Shown: positions 31,536 to 40,550 of the stretch, in pieces
Position numbering within the stretch: the first letter of the stretch is position 1
Layout of the letters: every line of letters begins with the position of its first letter
Origin: Abyssalbus ytuae
GTDB lineage: Bacteria > Bacteroidota > Bacteroidia > Flavobacteriales > Flavobacteriaceae
Direction: 5' to 3'
DNA length: 64,000 bases
NCBI RefSeq assembly: GCF_022807975.1
Contig: NZ_CP094358.1
Coordinates: 1,302,001-1,366,000 of the forward strand
Position numbers and translations under genes: made by a program
The notes under the pieces: model-generated
Databases searched by the model: none
Told to the model about the DNA's origin: nothing
What the model saw: the letters and a program-made list of their open reading frames with translations, nothing else

Positions 31536-33017
31536 ATGTACTATTTCGCAATCATCATATTAATTATTTATACACTGGCATTACTACTTATTCTGTTTTA
31601 CAGTTTTGCACAACTCAACCTTCTTTTTAATTATTTGAAAAGTGAAAGGAAAAAGAAAAAACAACCCCCGTTTGATATTTCCGATCCTGCAAAAGTTCCC
31701 TTTGTAACTATTCAGCTTCCTGTTTTTAATGAAATGTATGTAGTAGAAAGGTTACTGGACAATATTTCAAAAATCGAATATCCCCCACAAAAACTAGAAA
31801 TACAGGTTTTAGATGATTCTACCGATGAATCTGTACAAATAACAGCTAATAAAATAACCATCCTGCAAAAAACGGGACTGAACATTCAACATATCAGAAG
31901 AAATAATCGTTCGGGATTTAAAGCAGGGGCGCTTAAAGAAGGTTTAAAAACAGCCCGGGGAGAGTTTATTGCTATTTTTGATGCCGATTTTCTTCCTCAA
32001 AAAGACTGGCTTTTGCAAACACTTCCTTATTTTGAAAACGATAAAATTGGGGTGGTGCAAACACGGTGGGGACATGTAAACAGAAATTATTCTTTACTAA
32101 CCAAAATGCAGGCCTTTGCAATTGATGTTCATTTTACAATTGAACAGATGGGAAGAAACCATAAAAATCATTTTATAAATTTTAATGGAACAGCCGGCAT
32201 ATGGCGTAAAAAAACAATTATCGATGCTGGCAACTGGCAGGGTGACACGCTTACCGAAGATCTGGATTTGAGTTACAGGGCACAGCTTAAAGGCTGGAAA
32301 TTTAAATACCTGGTTGATGTTGAAACCCCTGCCGAAATCCCTGCCGTAATAAGTGCGGCCCGCTCCCAGCAATTTAGATGGAACAAAGGAGGAGCCGAAA
32401 ATTTTAAAAAATATTCATGGAAAGTACTACAAGCATCCAACATTCCCTTAAAAACCAAAATTCACGGGATTATTCATCTGTTAAACAGTACACTTTTCAT
32501 AAATGTACTCATTGTGGCTGTTTTGAGTGTGCCTGTATTGTATATTAAAAATTCCTTTCCCAAATTAAGCAATTATTTTGCCGTTACAGGTCTTTTTATA
32601 GTGAGCACTCTTATTTTCTTTTTCAGTTATTGGTTTTCTTATAAAAAGATAATGGGTGGGGGTATTAAAAATTATTTATCCTACGTAAAACTTTTTATTT
32701 CATTTCTTGCTATTGCCATGGGGTTTTCAGTACATAACACTGTGGCTGCAGTCCAGGGACATATTGGAAAAAAAAGTGAATTTATCAGAACCCCTAAGTT
32801 TAATATCAGGAACATTCATGATTCGTGGAAAAGCAACAGGTATTTATCAAAAAAATTATCTTTGAATATTGTTATTGAAGGTTTTTTGATTTTTTATTTT
32901 CTCTTCGCAATTTTAAGTGCTTTAAAGCTTAATGATTTTGGCTTTATCCCATTTTATTTTTTAATTTTTAGTGGCTTTGTGTTTGTTTTTTACAAATCGA
33001 TATCAAACAATGTTTAA
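31536..33017 (+). CDS. processive GT2 glycosyltransferase, cellulose synthase-like membrane protein
   Basis: 493 aa. One N-terminal membrane helix (about 5-28), a cytoplasmic GT2 domain (about 50-300), then four membrane helices. The D,D,D,QxxRW signature is complete: LDDSTD, FDADF, TEDLDLS and QQFRW. TIQLPVFNEMYVVERLLD opens the domain. It resembles CslA/mannan- or glucan-synthase-like enzymes of bacteria rather than BcsA, because it lacks a PilZ domain and is shorter. It could make a beta-linked polymer or decorate a lipid. The next gene starts on its last base (TAATG overlap), so the two are translationally coupled. Confidence 0.87.
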   Translation: MYYFAIIILIIYTLALLLILFYSFAQLNLLFNYLKSERKKKKQPPFDISDPAKVPFVTIQLPVFNEMYVVERLLDNISKIEYPPQKLEIQVLDDSTDESVQITANKITILQKTGLNIQHIRRNNRSGFKAGALKEGLKTARGEFIAIFDADFLPQKDWLLQTLPYFENDKIGVVQTRWGHVNRNYSLLTKMQAFAIDVHFTIEQMGRNHKNHFINFNGTAGIWRKKTIIDAGNWQGDTLTEDLDLSYRAQLKGWKFKYLVDVETPAEIPAVISAARSQQFRWNKGGAENFKKYSWKVLQASNIPLKTKIHGIIHLLNSTLFINVLIVAVLSVPVLYIKNSFPKLSNYFAVTGLFIVSTLIFFFSYWFSYKKIMGGGIKNYLSYVKLFISFLAIAMGFSVHNTVAAVQGHIGKKSEFIRTPKFNIRNIHDSWKSNRYLSKKLSLNIVIEGFLIFYFLFAILSALKLNDFGFIPFYFLIFSGFVFVFYKSISNNV

Positions 33018-34351
33018 TGACAGATTATATAAAATACAGGAAGTTTCCAATTCTGATGGCTTTCACCGGCTTTATATTATATCTGTCATTGGGATATGAT
33101 TTAAGCCGGGAGGATTTTATAAAGCTCATCACACTATACGGAGGATTGTTCTACACGTTTTATAAGCTAATCCAAATTACCAAATGGGATTTGAATTTTC
33201 TAACCGGTATTTCTTTTATTTTCAGATTTTCCCTTTTGTTTTCAATTCCCAATTTATCGCAGGATTTTTATAGATTTATATGGGATGGCAGTTTATTGCA
33301 TAACGGAATAAACCCGTATTTGTACTCACCTGATCAACTTATTTCTCAGCCTGACTTTTACATTAATAACGCTCATATACTTTTTAACGGAATGGGAGGG
33401 TTAAGTTCCGGTCACTTTACTAATTATCCTCCTTTAAACATTTGGTTGTTTTCCATAGCTTCGTTTATAGCCGGTAATAAAATCCTCCCAGGTGTGATCA
33501 TAATGCGATTATTTATTATTGCTGCTGATGCCGGTACTTTTATATATGGAAAAAAATTACTGGCCAGACTTAATCTTCCTGTTTATCATATATTCTGGTA
33601 CCTGCTAAACCCGTTCATTATTATAGAGCTTACAGGCAATCTCCATTTTGAAGGTGTTATGATATTTTTTGTGGTGTGGAGTTTCTATTTACTTTCACAA
33701 AATAAATGGCAGCACTCTGCAATTGTTTTGGCTCTTTCAGTTTCAATAAAACTTATTCCCTTAATCTTTCTTCCTTTAATCTTTCAATATTTAAAATTCA
33801 AAAAATGGTTTTGGTACTGTATCATAGTTGTCGGAATTAATATTTTACTTTTTCTTCCTTTCTTTTCGTTTCAATTTTTGGAAAATTACGGACAAACTGT
33901 TGCCCTGTGGTTTTTAAGTTTTGAATTTAACGGAAGTATTTACTATTTATTAAGAGAAAGTATCAGGCTTTTCTCCGGGAAAAAAATAATTGACTACTAC
34001 GGGTTAATAAGCCCTCTTATAATTGTTTTAATAGTAATATGGTTTTCTTTATTCAGAAAAAATGAAACTTTACAACAACTTATTATCAATATGTTATTGG
34101 TACTAACCTGTTACTATTTTTTATCTACCACTGTGCACCCCTGGTACCTGGCTACACTTTTAATTCTTTCGGTTTTTACAAATTACAGGTTTCCGCTATG
34201 GTGGACACTTATGGTGTTTTTAAGCTATTCGGCATACAATAATGAAGACTTCGAAGAAAATTATGTGCTTTTATTTATAGAATATATTGTTGTTTACTTA
34301 GGACTGTTTTTTGAATTAAAAAAGCCAGAAAATAAAGTACACTCCCTCTAA
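33017..34351 (+). CDS. polytopic lipid-linked sugar transferase (mannosyltransferase-like, GT-C)
   Basis: 444 aa with about 11 hydrophobic segments. LSQDFYRFIWDGSLLHNGINPY matches the D-x-YRYxWDG motif of bacterial GT-C mannosyltransferase-like proteins that use polyprenyl-phosphate sugars; the motif loop lies between the first helices. NYPPLNIWLF and LTGNLHFEGVMIFF are further conserved segments. The gene overlaps the stop of the preceding GT2 synthase by one base. The preceding DPMS-like protein is a natural source of its donor. The acceptor is unknown. It ends the plus-strand run before a two-way terminator. Confidence 0.82.
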   Translation: MTDYIKYRKFPILMAFTGFILYLSLGYDLSREDFIKLITLYGGLFYTFYKLIQITKWDLNFLTGISFIFRFSLLFSIPNLSQDFYRFIWDGSLLHNGINPYLYSPDQLISQPDFYINNAHILFNGMGGLSSGHFTNYPPLNIWLFSIASFIAGNKILPGVIIMRLFIIAADAGTFIYGKKLLARLNLPVYHIFWYLLNPFIIIELTGNLHFEGVMIFFVVWSFYLLSQNKWQHSAIVLALSVSIKLIPLIFLPLIFQYLKFKKWFWYCIIVVGINILLFLPFFSFQFLENYGQTVALWFLSFEFNGSIYYLLRESIRLFSGKKIIDYYGLISPLIIVLIVIWFSLFRKNETLQQLIINMLLVLTCYYFLSTTVHPWYLATLLILSVFTNYRFPLWWTLMVFLSYSAYNNEDFEENYVLLFIEYIVVYLGLFFELKKPENKVHSL

Positions 34352-34388
34352 AGAGAAAATGAAAAAACAGAATAACTAATTCACAGGA

Positions 34389-34424
34389 AAGGGCCTCCCA
34401 CTTAAAACTCCCAGGAAGGCCCTT
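34389..34424. terminator. hairpin between convergent genes
   Basis: AAGGGCCT (34389-34396) pairs with AGGCCCTT (34417-34424). Further CTCCCA/CTCCCAG parts lie in the 20-base loop. The site lies 37 bp after the plus-strand transferase and 33 bp beyond the stop of the minus-strand MacB permease, where it could end both transcripts. Confidence 0.65.
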
Positions 34425-34457
34425 ATTAAAAAAGAATTAAACACTTGTAAAAAAAAA

Positions 34458-35678
34458 CTATTCATATCTTAAAGCTGTAATCGGATCTAATGACGATGCT
34501 TTTCTTGCAGGGTACCACCCAAAGAAAATTCCGGTTACTGCACAAACTGCAAAAGAAATTATTATGGAATAGAGGGTTATTTGGGTTGGCCAGTTCAATA
34601 TCTTTTCAATTGCCATGGTAGTTCCCATTCCTAAAACCACCCCAATAATTCCACCTACCACACTAATGAGTACAGCTTCAATTAAAAATTGCATTAATAT
34701 ATCGGATCCTTTTCCTCCGACAGCCATTCGCAATCCTATTTCTTTGGTACGTTCTTTTACCGAAACATACATTATATTCATTATTCCAATTCCTCCAACT
34801 ATCAATGATATACTTGCAATAGCAACCAAAAGTACGGTAAGCATTTCGCTGGTTGAACTAAATGTGGATATTAGCTCCTCCATGGAAAAGACATTAAAAT
34901 CGTCATCTTCATTTCCTGATATTTTATGTTGTTCCCTCAAAATACGGGTAATTTCTTCAACAGCTTCCGGAGCTTCTTCTTCATTAACGGCTGATCCTAC
35001 AATAGATTGAAGATAATTCGCTGCTAAAATCCTTTTTTGGACAGTTGTATAAGGTGCTAATACGATATCGTCCTGATCCTGGCCAAAAGTATTTTCTCCC
35101 TTTTCTTCCAGTACACCTATAACCTTAAACGGAATATTATTAAAGCGTATCATTTTACCAATAGGGTTTTCTCCGTTTATAAAAATATTATCTACCACAG
35201 TTTGCCCTATAACAGCAACTTTTGATGCTGATCTGACTTCAGAACTCGTAAACATACTGCCGTCTTTTAATCCCCATACCCTGATATCCAGATATTCAGG
35301 TGAAATTCCATAAACAGAAGAAGGCCAGTTGTTGGAACCATTAATTATCTGACCGTTTCCGGTAACCATTGGAGAAATAGCTGTTAATAATGTGGTTCTT
35401 TCCTTAAGTACTTTATAATCATCAAGGGTTAATGACTGCATATCTCCCGCTCCCAACCTTACCCCTCCACGAATATCACCTCCCGGCCTTATTGTTATCA
35501 TATTTGAGCCCATACTAGAAATCTGGGTTTTAATACTTTCTTTTGAGCCTTCACCAATAGCCAGCATAGCTATAACCGAACCTACTCCTATTATGATACC
35601 CAGCATGGTTAGTAAAGTTCTTACTTTATTAAGTATAATGGCTCTTATTGCTATCTTAAATAAATTAAATATCCTCAT
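34458..35678 (-). CDS. MacB-type ABC transporter permease
   Basis: 406 aa. One N-terminal helix (about 15-38), a large periplasmic MacB core domain (about 40-240), then three FtsX-type helices at about 285, 335 and 370. Motifs: RTLLTMLGIIIGVGSVIAMLAIGEG at the start, GSNMITIRPGG, VGGIGIMNIMYVSVKERTKEIGLRMAVG and the end FGWYPARKASSLDPITALRYE. It couples ATP hydrolysis in the cytoplasm to a periplasmic conformational change that pushes substrates through MacA and TolC. It is the last gene of a tolC-macA-macB(ATPase)-macB(permease) operon, 2 bp after the ATPase gene. Unlike E. coli MacB, ATPase and permease are separate proteins. Confidence 0.94.
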   Translation of the reverse strand: MRIFNLFKIAIRAIILNKVRTLLTMLGIIIGVGSVIAMLAIGEGSKESIKTQISSMGSNMITIRPGGDIRGGVRLGAGDMQSLTLDDYKVLKERTTLLTAISPMVTGNGQIINGSNNWPSSVYGISPEYLDIRVWGLKDGSMFTSSEVRSASKVAVIGQTVVDNIFINGENPIGKMIRFNNIPFKVIGVLEEKGENTFGQDQDDIVLAPYTTVQKRILAANYLQSIVGSAVNEEEAPEAVEEITRILREQHKISGNEDDDFNVFSMEELISTFSSTSEMLTVLLVAIASISLIVGGIGIMNIMYVSVKERTKEIGLRMAVGGKGSDILMQFLIEAVLISVVGGIIGVVLGMGTTMAIEKILNWPTQITLYSIIISFAVCAVTGIFFGWYPARKASSLDPITALRYE

Positions 35679-35680
35679 AA

Positions 35681-36421
35681 TTAATCTTCTTTAGGTAAAG
35701 TGGCAAGTTCTTTTTCTGCCATTTTTATATTATCATTATGAAAATCTTTAATAATTTGCCCGTCTTTTAAAACTATAGTTCTACTGCTAAAACTTGCAAT
35801 ATCAGGTTCGTGGGTAACAAAGATGATTGTTTTTCCTTTTTTATTAAGCTCTTGAAATAGTGACATAATTTCGTATGAGGTCCTAGTGTCCAAATTACCT
35901 GTAGCTTCATCGGCCAAAAGGACAACAGGATTATTTACCAGTGATCTGGCTATGGCAACTCTTTGCTGTTGCCCCCCGGAAAGCTGGGCCGGCGTATGGT
36001 GTAACCTGTCGCTAAGACCAACCATTTCAAGGGCTTTTAATGATTTTTCATGTCGTTCACTCGATGTAACATCACTATTATATATCAAAGGCAATTCTGT
36101 ATTTTCTATGGCTGTGGTGCGTGGTAAAAGGTTATATGATTGAAAAATAAATCCTATTTTTTTATTACGTAAATCAGCTAATTCATTTCTGCTAAGGTCT
36201 TTCATGGGAACACCATCAATTTCATACTTCCCTGATGTAGGCTTATCAAGGCATCCTATAATATTAAGTAAAGTACTTTTCCCGGAACCGCTGGATCCCA
36301 TTATGGTCACAAATTCACCCTCTTTTATTTTTAAGGAAACCCCCTTTAAGGCATGAACCGTTTCAGTGCCCATCACAAACTCTTTTTTAACATCTACTAT
36401 ATTAATAATAACCTTTTCCAT
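35681..36421 (-). CDS. ABC transporter ATP-binding protein, MacB/LolD family
   Basis: 246 aa. Walker A GSSGSGKSTLLNIIG, Q-loop FIFQSYNLLPRTTA, signature LSGGQQQRVAIARSLV, Walker B VVLLADEATGNLD, and the switch His in FVTHEPD. It powers the MacB permease encoded 2 bp downstream. The 6-bp gap to the upstream macA-like gene places it in the same operon. Substrates of such exporters include macrolides, peptides and lipoproteins; nothing in the sequence decides. Confidence 0.95.
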   Translation of the reverse strand: MEKVIINIVDVKKEFVMGTETVHALKGVSLKIKEGEFVTIMGSSGSGKSTLLNIIGCLDKPTSGKYEIDGVPMKDLSRNELADLRNKKIGFIFQSYNLLPRTTAIENTELPLIYNSDVTSSERHEKSLKALEMVGLSDRLHHTPAQLSGGQQQRVAIARSLVNNPVVLLADEATGNLDTRTSYEIMSLFQELNKKGKTIIFVTHEPDIASFSSRTIVLKDGQIIKDFHNDNIKMAEKELATLPKED

Positions 36422-36427
36422 TATTCT

Positions 36428-37648
36428 TTATTTCTTATTTCTCCCGGGAGGTTTAGGCATAAAAGGGCTTTCTGCTTCCGAATTAGAATTTTCTGTGCTT
36501 TGGCCTATATCAGACTGTTTTAAACTGTATATTATTTTATCTCCTTCCGAAACTCCGCTTATCAACTGAATATTAATCCCATCACTCGCTCCAAGTGTAA
36601 CATTTACCGGTTTTATTTCTTCATTATCTAAACTCCAAAGGGTTTTTATATTTTCATTATTAGTGGTTTCTTCCGGGGGCATAGAAGGTTGATTTTCCCT
36701 TTCCATATTATATTCGGCAATTAAGCGCATATCAGGATTAAAATTAATTGCTTTAGCTTCAACGGTGAGCACATCTTTTAACTCCAAAGTGTAAATTGAA
36801 ATCGTTGCCGTGAGGCCCGGTTTTAATTTTAAATCCTGGTTATCTGCTTTAATGACTACGGTATAGGTAACTACATTAGAAGATACTGTGGGATTTAACC
36901 GCACCTGCGTCACCGTTCCTGAAAATACCTCTTCCGGGTAAGCATCCACTGTAAATGAAACCCGTTGCCCTTCATTTACCTGACCTATGTCAGCTTCGTC
37001 TACATTGGCCTCCACCTGCATTTCTTTCAAATCTTTAGCAATGGTGAAAAGTGTTGGGGTACTATAACTTGCAGCTACAGTTTGCCCTTCATCAACAGCT
37101 TTTGATAGCACCACTCCATCTATAGGCGAGTAAATATTAGCATACCCTAAATTCGCTTTCGCCCTTTTTAAATCTGATAAACGCTGTACCACATTGCTTT
37201 TAGCATTGTTTAAGTTATACAAAGCTTCATCATAATCAGCTTTACTTAAAACCTGATTTTCATATAATGTTTTTTGCCTGTCAAAAACAGATTGTAAATA
37301 TTTTTGGTCGTTTAACGCATTGTCGTAAGAAGCCTGAGCCTGAATGAGGGCTGCGTCTAAATTAGCTTTATCTAATTCAGCTATTAACTGCCCCTCTTTA
37401 ACTACACTGTTAAAATCAACATATATTTTTTCAACCACTCCAGATACCTGAGTTCCCACCTCAACCTGGGTGATAGGCTCAATGGTACCAGTGGCTGTAA
37501 CCGTGGTTACTATCTCACCTTTTTTAACAGTGGTTGTCTCAATGACTATTTCAGTATCCTTTTGCTTAAAAAAGAGCTTATAACCTGTAAATATTACCAA
37601 TAAACCGATAATTACCCCTAAAATTATTTTTACTTTCTTATTTCTCAT
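36428..37648 (-). CDS. MacA-like periplasmic adaptor (membrane fusion protein)
   Basis: 406 aa. An N-terminal membrane anchor (about 8-27), the lipoyl half-motifs VTATGTIEPITQVEVGTQVSG and YSPIDGVVLSKAVDEGQTV, an alpha-helical hairpin between them (about 95-165), then beta-barrel and membrane-proximal domains (about 190-370). The tail ends in a Pro/Lys-rich segment. It bridges the MacB permease and the TolC-like channel, whose gene ends 2 bp upstream. The annotation MacA rather than RND adaptor follows from the ABC genes next to it. Confidence 0.92.
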   Translation of the reverse strand: MRNKKVKIILGVIIGLLVIFTGYKLFFKQKDTEIVIETTTVKKGEIVTTVTATGTIEPITQVEVGTQVSGVVEKIYVDFNSVVKEGQLIAELDKANLDAALIQAQASYDNALNDQKYLQSVFDRQKTLYENQVLSKADYDEALYNLNNAKSNVVQRLSDLKRAKANLGYANIYSPIDGVVLSKAVDEGQTVAASYSTPTLFTIAKDLKEMQVEANVDEADIGQVNEGQRVSFTVDAYPEEVFSGTVTQVRLNPTVSSNVVTYTVVIKADNQDLKLKPGLTATISIYTLELKDVLTVEAKAINFNPDMRLIAEYNMERENQPSMPPEETTNNENIKTLWSLDNEEIKPVNVTLGASDGINIQLISGVSEGDKIIYSLKQSDIGQSTENSNSEAESPFMPKPPGRNKK

Positions 37649-37650
37649 TT

Positions 37651-38976
37651 TTAGTCTATTTTGATGGGATTACCCTGATAAAATTGAAGTAGTTGAACAT
37701 ATAAAATGTTTAAATATTTTGCTTGCAAATAATTTATTTCGGCATTTGTATATGCATTTTGGCTAATAATCAAATCAGTTGTACTAAGCGCATTCAACTC
37801 ATATTTTTTTTGAGCCAGTGTGTAGGATTCTTTTGATGCATCCCTGGCTGATATTGATGCTGATAACTGCTCATGAGAAGATACTGCATTATGCCAGGCC
37901 GTTTCTATTTTTTTGTAAAGCTCTTTTTGGGTACTTTGAAGTTGAAGTTCGGCCTTTTTTATATTTATTTTAGCTGATTTTACCTGTGTTTTTGTTTGAT
38001 TTCGATTGAATATGGGAATTGATAAAGACAACCCGACCCTTTGATTAAAATTAAAATCAAGTTGGTCTGAAAAGCTCATATCCTGTATGTCGGTATACCC
38101 TGAACCTATACTTCCCGTTAAAGATAAAGTAGGCAAGAAAGCTCCTTTTGCTATTTCCAAATCTTTTTTTGAAATGTCTACCCCCACTTTATCTGCTTCA
38201 ATCTCGGGTAAAACGGCCAAAGCTTTTTGATATATTTCCATTTTATCAGGAAGCATTAATAATTCTTCATAATTTTTGAATGTTTCTATTTCAAAAGATT
38301 CTTCGGGTGGTAATTCTAATAATTGCTTTAATACCAGTAGTTGCTGCTGATAATTGTTTTTAGCAGCTATTAAATTATACTTATTGGTGGCTGTTTGCGA
38401 TTGGGCATCAGTATAATCAACCATTGATATTGTTCCTGCTTCCAATCGTGCTTTAGCCATCTCTAATTCCTTTTCCGAAGTCTCTAAATTAGTTGTAGCT
38501 ATTAAAATATTCTCTTTGTTATATAAAACCTGAATATAAGCTTCCGTAACACTCAATGTTATACTGTTTTCTGCTTCTTTTATATAAAGGGAGCTTTGGT
38601 CTACCAGCAGTTTGTTTTGTTTAATTTTATTGTTTATCTGATTGCCGTTATAAAGTGTTACGGAAGTACTCAATCCCAAACTGGTTGAGTTTGTAGTTTG
38701 AGAAATATAATCGCTGGTAATATTATTTATTGCAGTACCAAATGATATATTCTGAGAAGCACTACCGGTTAGGTTAGGTAATCGAGAGGACTTTGACGCA
38801 GCATAATTCAGCTCATTATTTCCTTTTGTTAATTCTGCATCTTTTACAGTAATATTATTTGTAACAGCATATTCAATACACTCTTCCAAAGACCATGGCT
38901 TTTGTTGTTCTGCCTGGGCCTGACCGTGTAAGTATATAAGTGTAAAAAAAGCTGATATGATTATAAAATTTTTCAT
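37651..38976 (-). CDS. TolC family outer membrane efflux protein
   Basis: 441 aa with a signal peptide (about 1-22). Two repeats of the outer membrane efflux domain are visible, each with long amphipathic helices: WSLEECIEYAVTNNITVKDAEL at the start and KKYELNALSTTDLIISQNAYTNAEINYLQAKY near the end. It forms the outer membrane channel of the MacAB-like exporter. First gene of the minus-strand operon. The about 440 bp upstream, shared with no close gene, should hold the promoter. Confidence 0.93.
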   Translation of the reverse strand: MKNFIIISAFFTLIYLHGQAQAEQQKPWSLEECIEYAVTNNITVKDAELTKGNNELNYAASKSSRLPNLTGSASQNISFGTAINNITSDYISQTTNSTSLGLSTSVTLYNGNQINNKIKQNKLLVDQSSLYIKEAENSITLSVTEAYIQVLYNKENILIATTNLETSEKELEMAKARLEAGTISMVDYTDAQSQTATNKYNLIAAKNNYQQQLLVLKQLLELPPEESFEIETFKNYEELLMLPDKMEIYQKALAVLPEIEADKVGVDISKKDLEIAKGAFLPTLSLTGSIGSGYTDIQDMSFSDQLDFNFNQRVGLSLSIPIFNRNQTKTQVKSAKINIKKAELQLQSTQKELYKKIETAWHNAVSSHEQLSASISARDASKESYTLAQKKYELNALSTTDLIISQNAYTNAEINYLQAKYLNILYVQLLQFYQGNPIKID

Positions 38977-39418
38977 CTGAAATTGATTAAATGAAAAGAT
39001 TCACATCAAAGTTCATAAATTATAAGATGAAGATTTAGCGTAATCTACGTATGGCTGAATTCACTATACCAACAATGAAAATTTGTTGATTATTATGATT
39101 TCGGAAAAGAGTTAAAAATGACATCTCTTTACTTTGCCTGAATGCCGGTATGAAATTATAATTCATTCAAATAACAATACCGGCAGTATGATAAGAAATA
39201 TACAGGCGGAAACAGAATATATTTTTGTTGAATAGAAGCAGAAAGAGGAGTACTTAAATTCGATTTCTGAAGTTTTTACCGGGATTTTTGGATTAAAGGC
39301 CACTTTTATATCTTGCATACACAAAATTTTTGTGTTTTTAAAACACCCTTTGTAGGGTTAAAGCATTAACAACAAACAAAAACTTTTATGGAAATAACAG
39401 AATTCCTGCTATAATGCT
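38977..39418. other. intergenic region upstream of the efflux operon
   Basis: About 440 bp with no supported gene. A palindrome ACACAAAA/TTTTTGTGT at 39319-39335 and a CCCT-TTGT-AGGG hairpin near 39346-39357 lie just downstream of the dioxygenase-like gene in its reading direction and may act as its terminator. The promoter for the tolC-macAB operon should lie toward 38977-39150, but no clear box was seen. Confidence 0.4.
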
Positions 39419-40132
39419 TTAACTAATAATAATGGTTTTGTTTAAGGTATATCCATCGGTATTGTTTCCTGTAACAGAATCGGCCATATTTTCATCTAAA
39501 CTATCTGAAAAAACATTATCCCCGTTGTTACTTGTATCAGCTGAGCCATGATAATTTTCCGTAACATATACATCTTCAGAAATATTTTCAGGAAATGCAA
39601 TTTGGGTTACTAACAACGAATTTTCATTTTTATCGAGTATTTCAACATGAATATGGGGAGCCCTTCCCATATACCACCCGGGATAAATACTTATGAACGA
39701 AACCTGTCCGTTTACATCTGTTAACTGCCTGCCTCTTAAAAAACTTACATCAGTATAATCAGTAGATTGCATGGAGGTTCCTCCATATTCGGAGTAATTT
39801 CCGTCAGAATCACAATGCCATATATCTACATACACACCAGAGGCCGCTTCACAGTTTTCGCTTAAATCCTGTACGGTAATATTTATTAATAATGCAACCC
39901 CGCTTCTGTCGGACACTATGTTTGCCTTCACCAACTCGGCCGGGGTGTGTATAGGGAACGGACCTTTTGTTTCCTGGGGAGATAAACTACACTCTCCATT
40001 ACTGTTTTCTCCTGTATCGCCATTTTGGGAGTTATTATCATCACTCTTTGAACAGGCATTTACTACGGTAGGTAATGCAACAATGGTTCCTATACCTACG
40101 ATTCCTTTTTTTAAAAAATCTTTTCTTTTCAT
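39419..40132 (-). CDS. intradiol ring-cleavage dioxygenase-like lipoprotein
   Basis: 237 aa. The N-terminus MKRKDFLKKGIVGIGTIVALP continues to NAC (Cys27), a lipoprotein-like export signal, followed by an Asp/Asn/Ser-rich linker. The beta-sandwich domain has the iron ligands of intradiol dioxygenases: Tyr in DGNYSEY, Tyr in PGWYMGR, and His-x-His in PHIHVEI. YVDIWHCDSDG and the GRQLTDVNGQVSF strand are further family marks. Intradiol enzymes open catechol rings with Fe(III). Secreted ones in Bacteroidota have unclear substrates, perhaps plant or algal phenolics. It stands alone, with a repeat block upstream. Confidence 0.88.
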   Translation of the reverse strand: MKRKDFLKKGIVGIGTIVALPTVVNACSKSDDNNSQNGDTGENSNGECSLSPQETKGPFPIHTPAELVKANIVSDRSGVALLINITVQDLSENCEAASGVYVDIWHCDSDGNYSEYGGTSMQSTDYTDVSFLRGRQLTDVNGQVSFISIYPGWYMGRAPHIHVEILDKNENSLLVTQIAFPENISEDVYVTENYHGSADTSNNGDNVFSDSLDENMADSVTGNNTDGYTLNKTIIIS

Positions 40133-40251
40133 GCGTTTAAATTTTTAATTAATTGAAATTAAATGAATTATTATATTAAGGATCAATTCATTTATAAGGT
40201 GGCCGTTGCGTATGTTTTACTTTTCCCGCCAAAACGAGTTTGTCGGACAGG

Positions 40252-40368
40252 CCCGCCAGAATGAACCAGTCGGGTTAGCTAGAGCCCAGGAATGCTGGCG
40301 TACATATGTTCCGGCCATCCCCGCCAGAATGACTCTGTCGGGCTGGCTGAAGCTCAGGAATGCCGGCG
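40252..40368. repeat. two imperfect copies of a 49-bp GC-rich repeat
   Basis: Copies at 40252-40300 and 40320-40368 both start CCCGCCAGAATGA, pass through GTCGGG and CAGGAATGC and end GGCG. A further partial copy (CCCGCC..GTCGG) lies just before (about 40225-40246). Their base composition is much richer in G+C than the surroundings. They fill part of the gap between the dioxygenase-like gene and the LytTR regulator. A 118-codon open frame across them is repeat-derived. Confidence 0.75.
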
Positions 40369-40433
40369 CACACAGTTTTCTGCCAACATGGCACTCTAAA
40401 ATAGCTGCCGCACGTGTGTTTCACCAATCCCCA

Positions 40434-40495
40434 AGCTGCAAAACACTGTTTCCTGGAGTTTTCTCCTTTCCGAAAGTTGCAGAACGCTGTTTCCT
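40434..40495. repeat. two imperfect 21-bp direct repeats
   Basis: 40434-40454 and 40475-40495 share 18 of 21 positions (AG[CT]TGCA.AAC.CTGTTTCCT). They are 41 bp apart and follow the GC-rich repeats in the same intergenic block (40133-40550), which holds no supported gene. Confidence 0.65.
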
Positions 40496-40550
40496 TAAGT
40501 TTCCGACTAATCTCAAAACCGGGAATGTTACCAACAAAAATTTTTCATCA

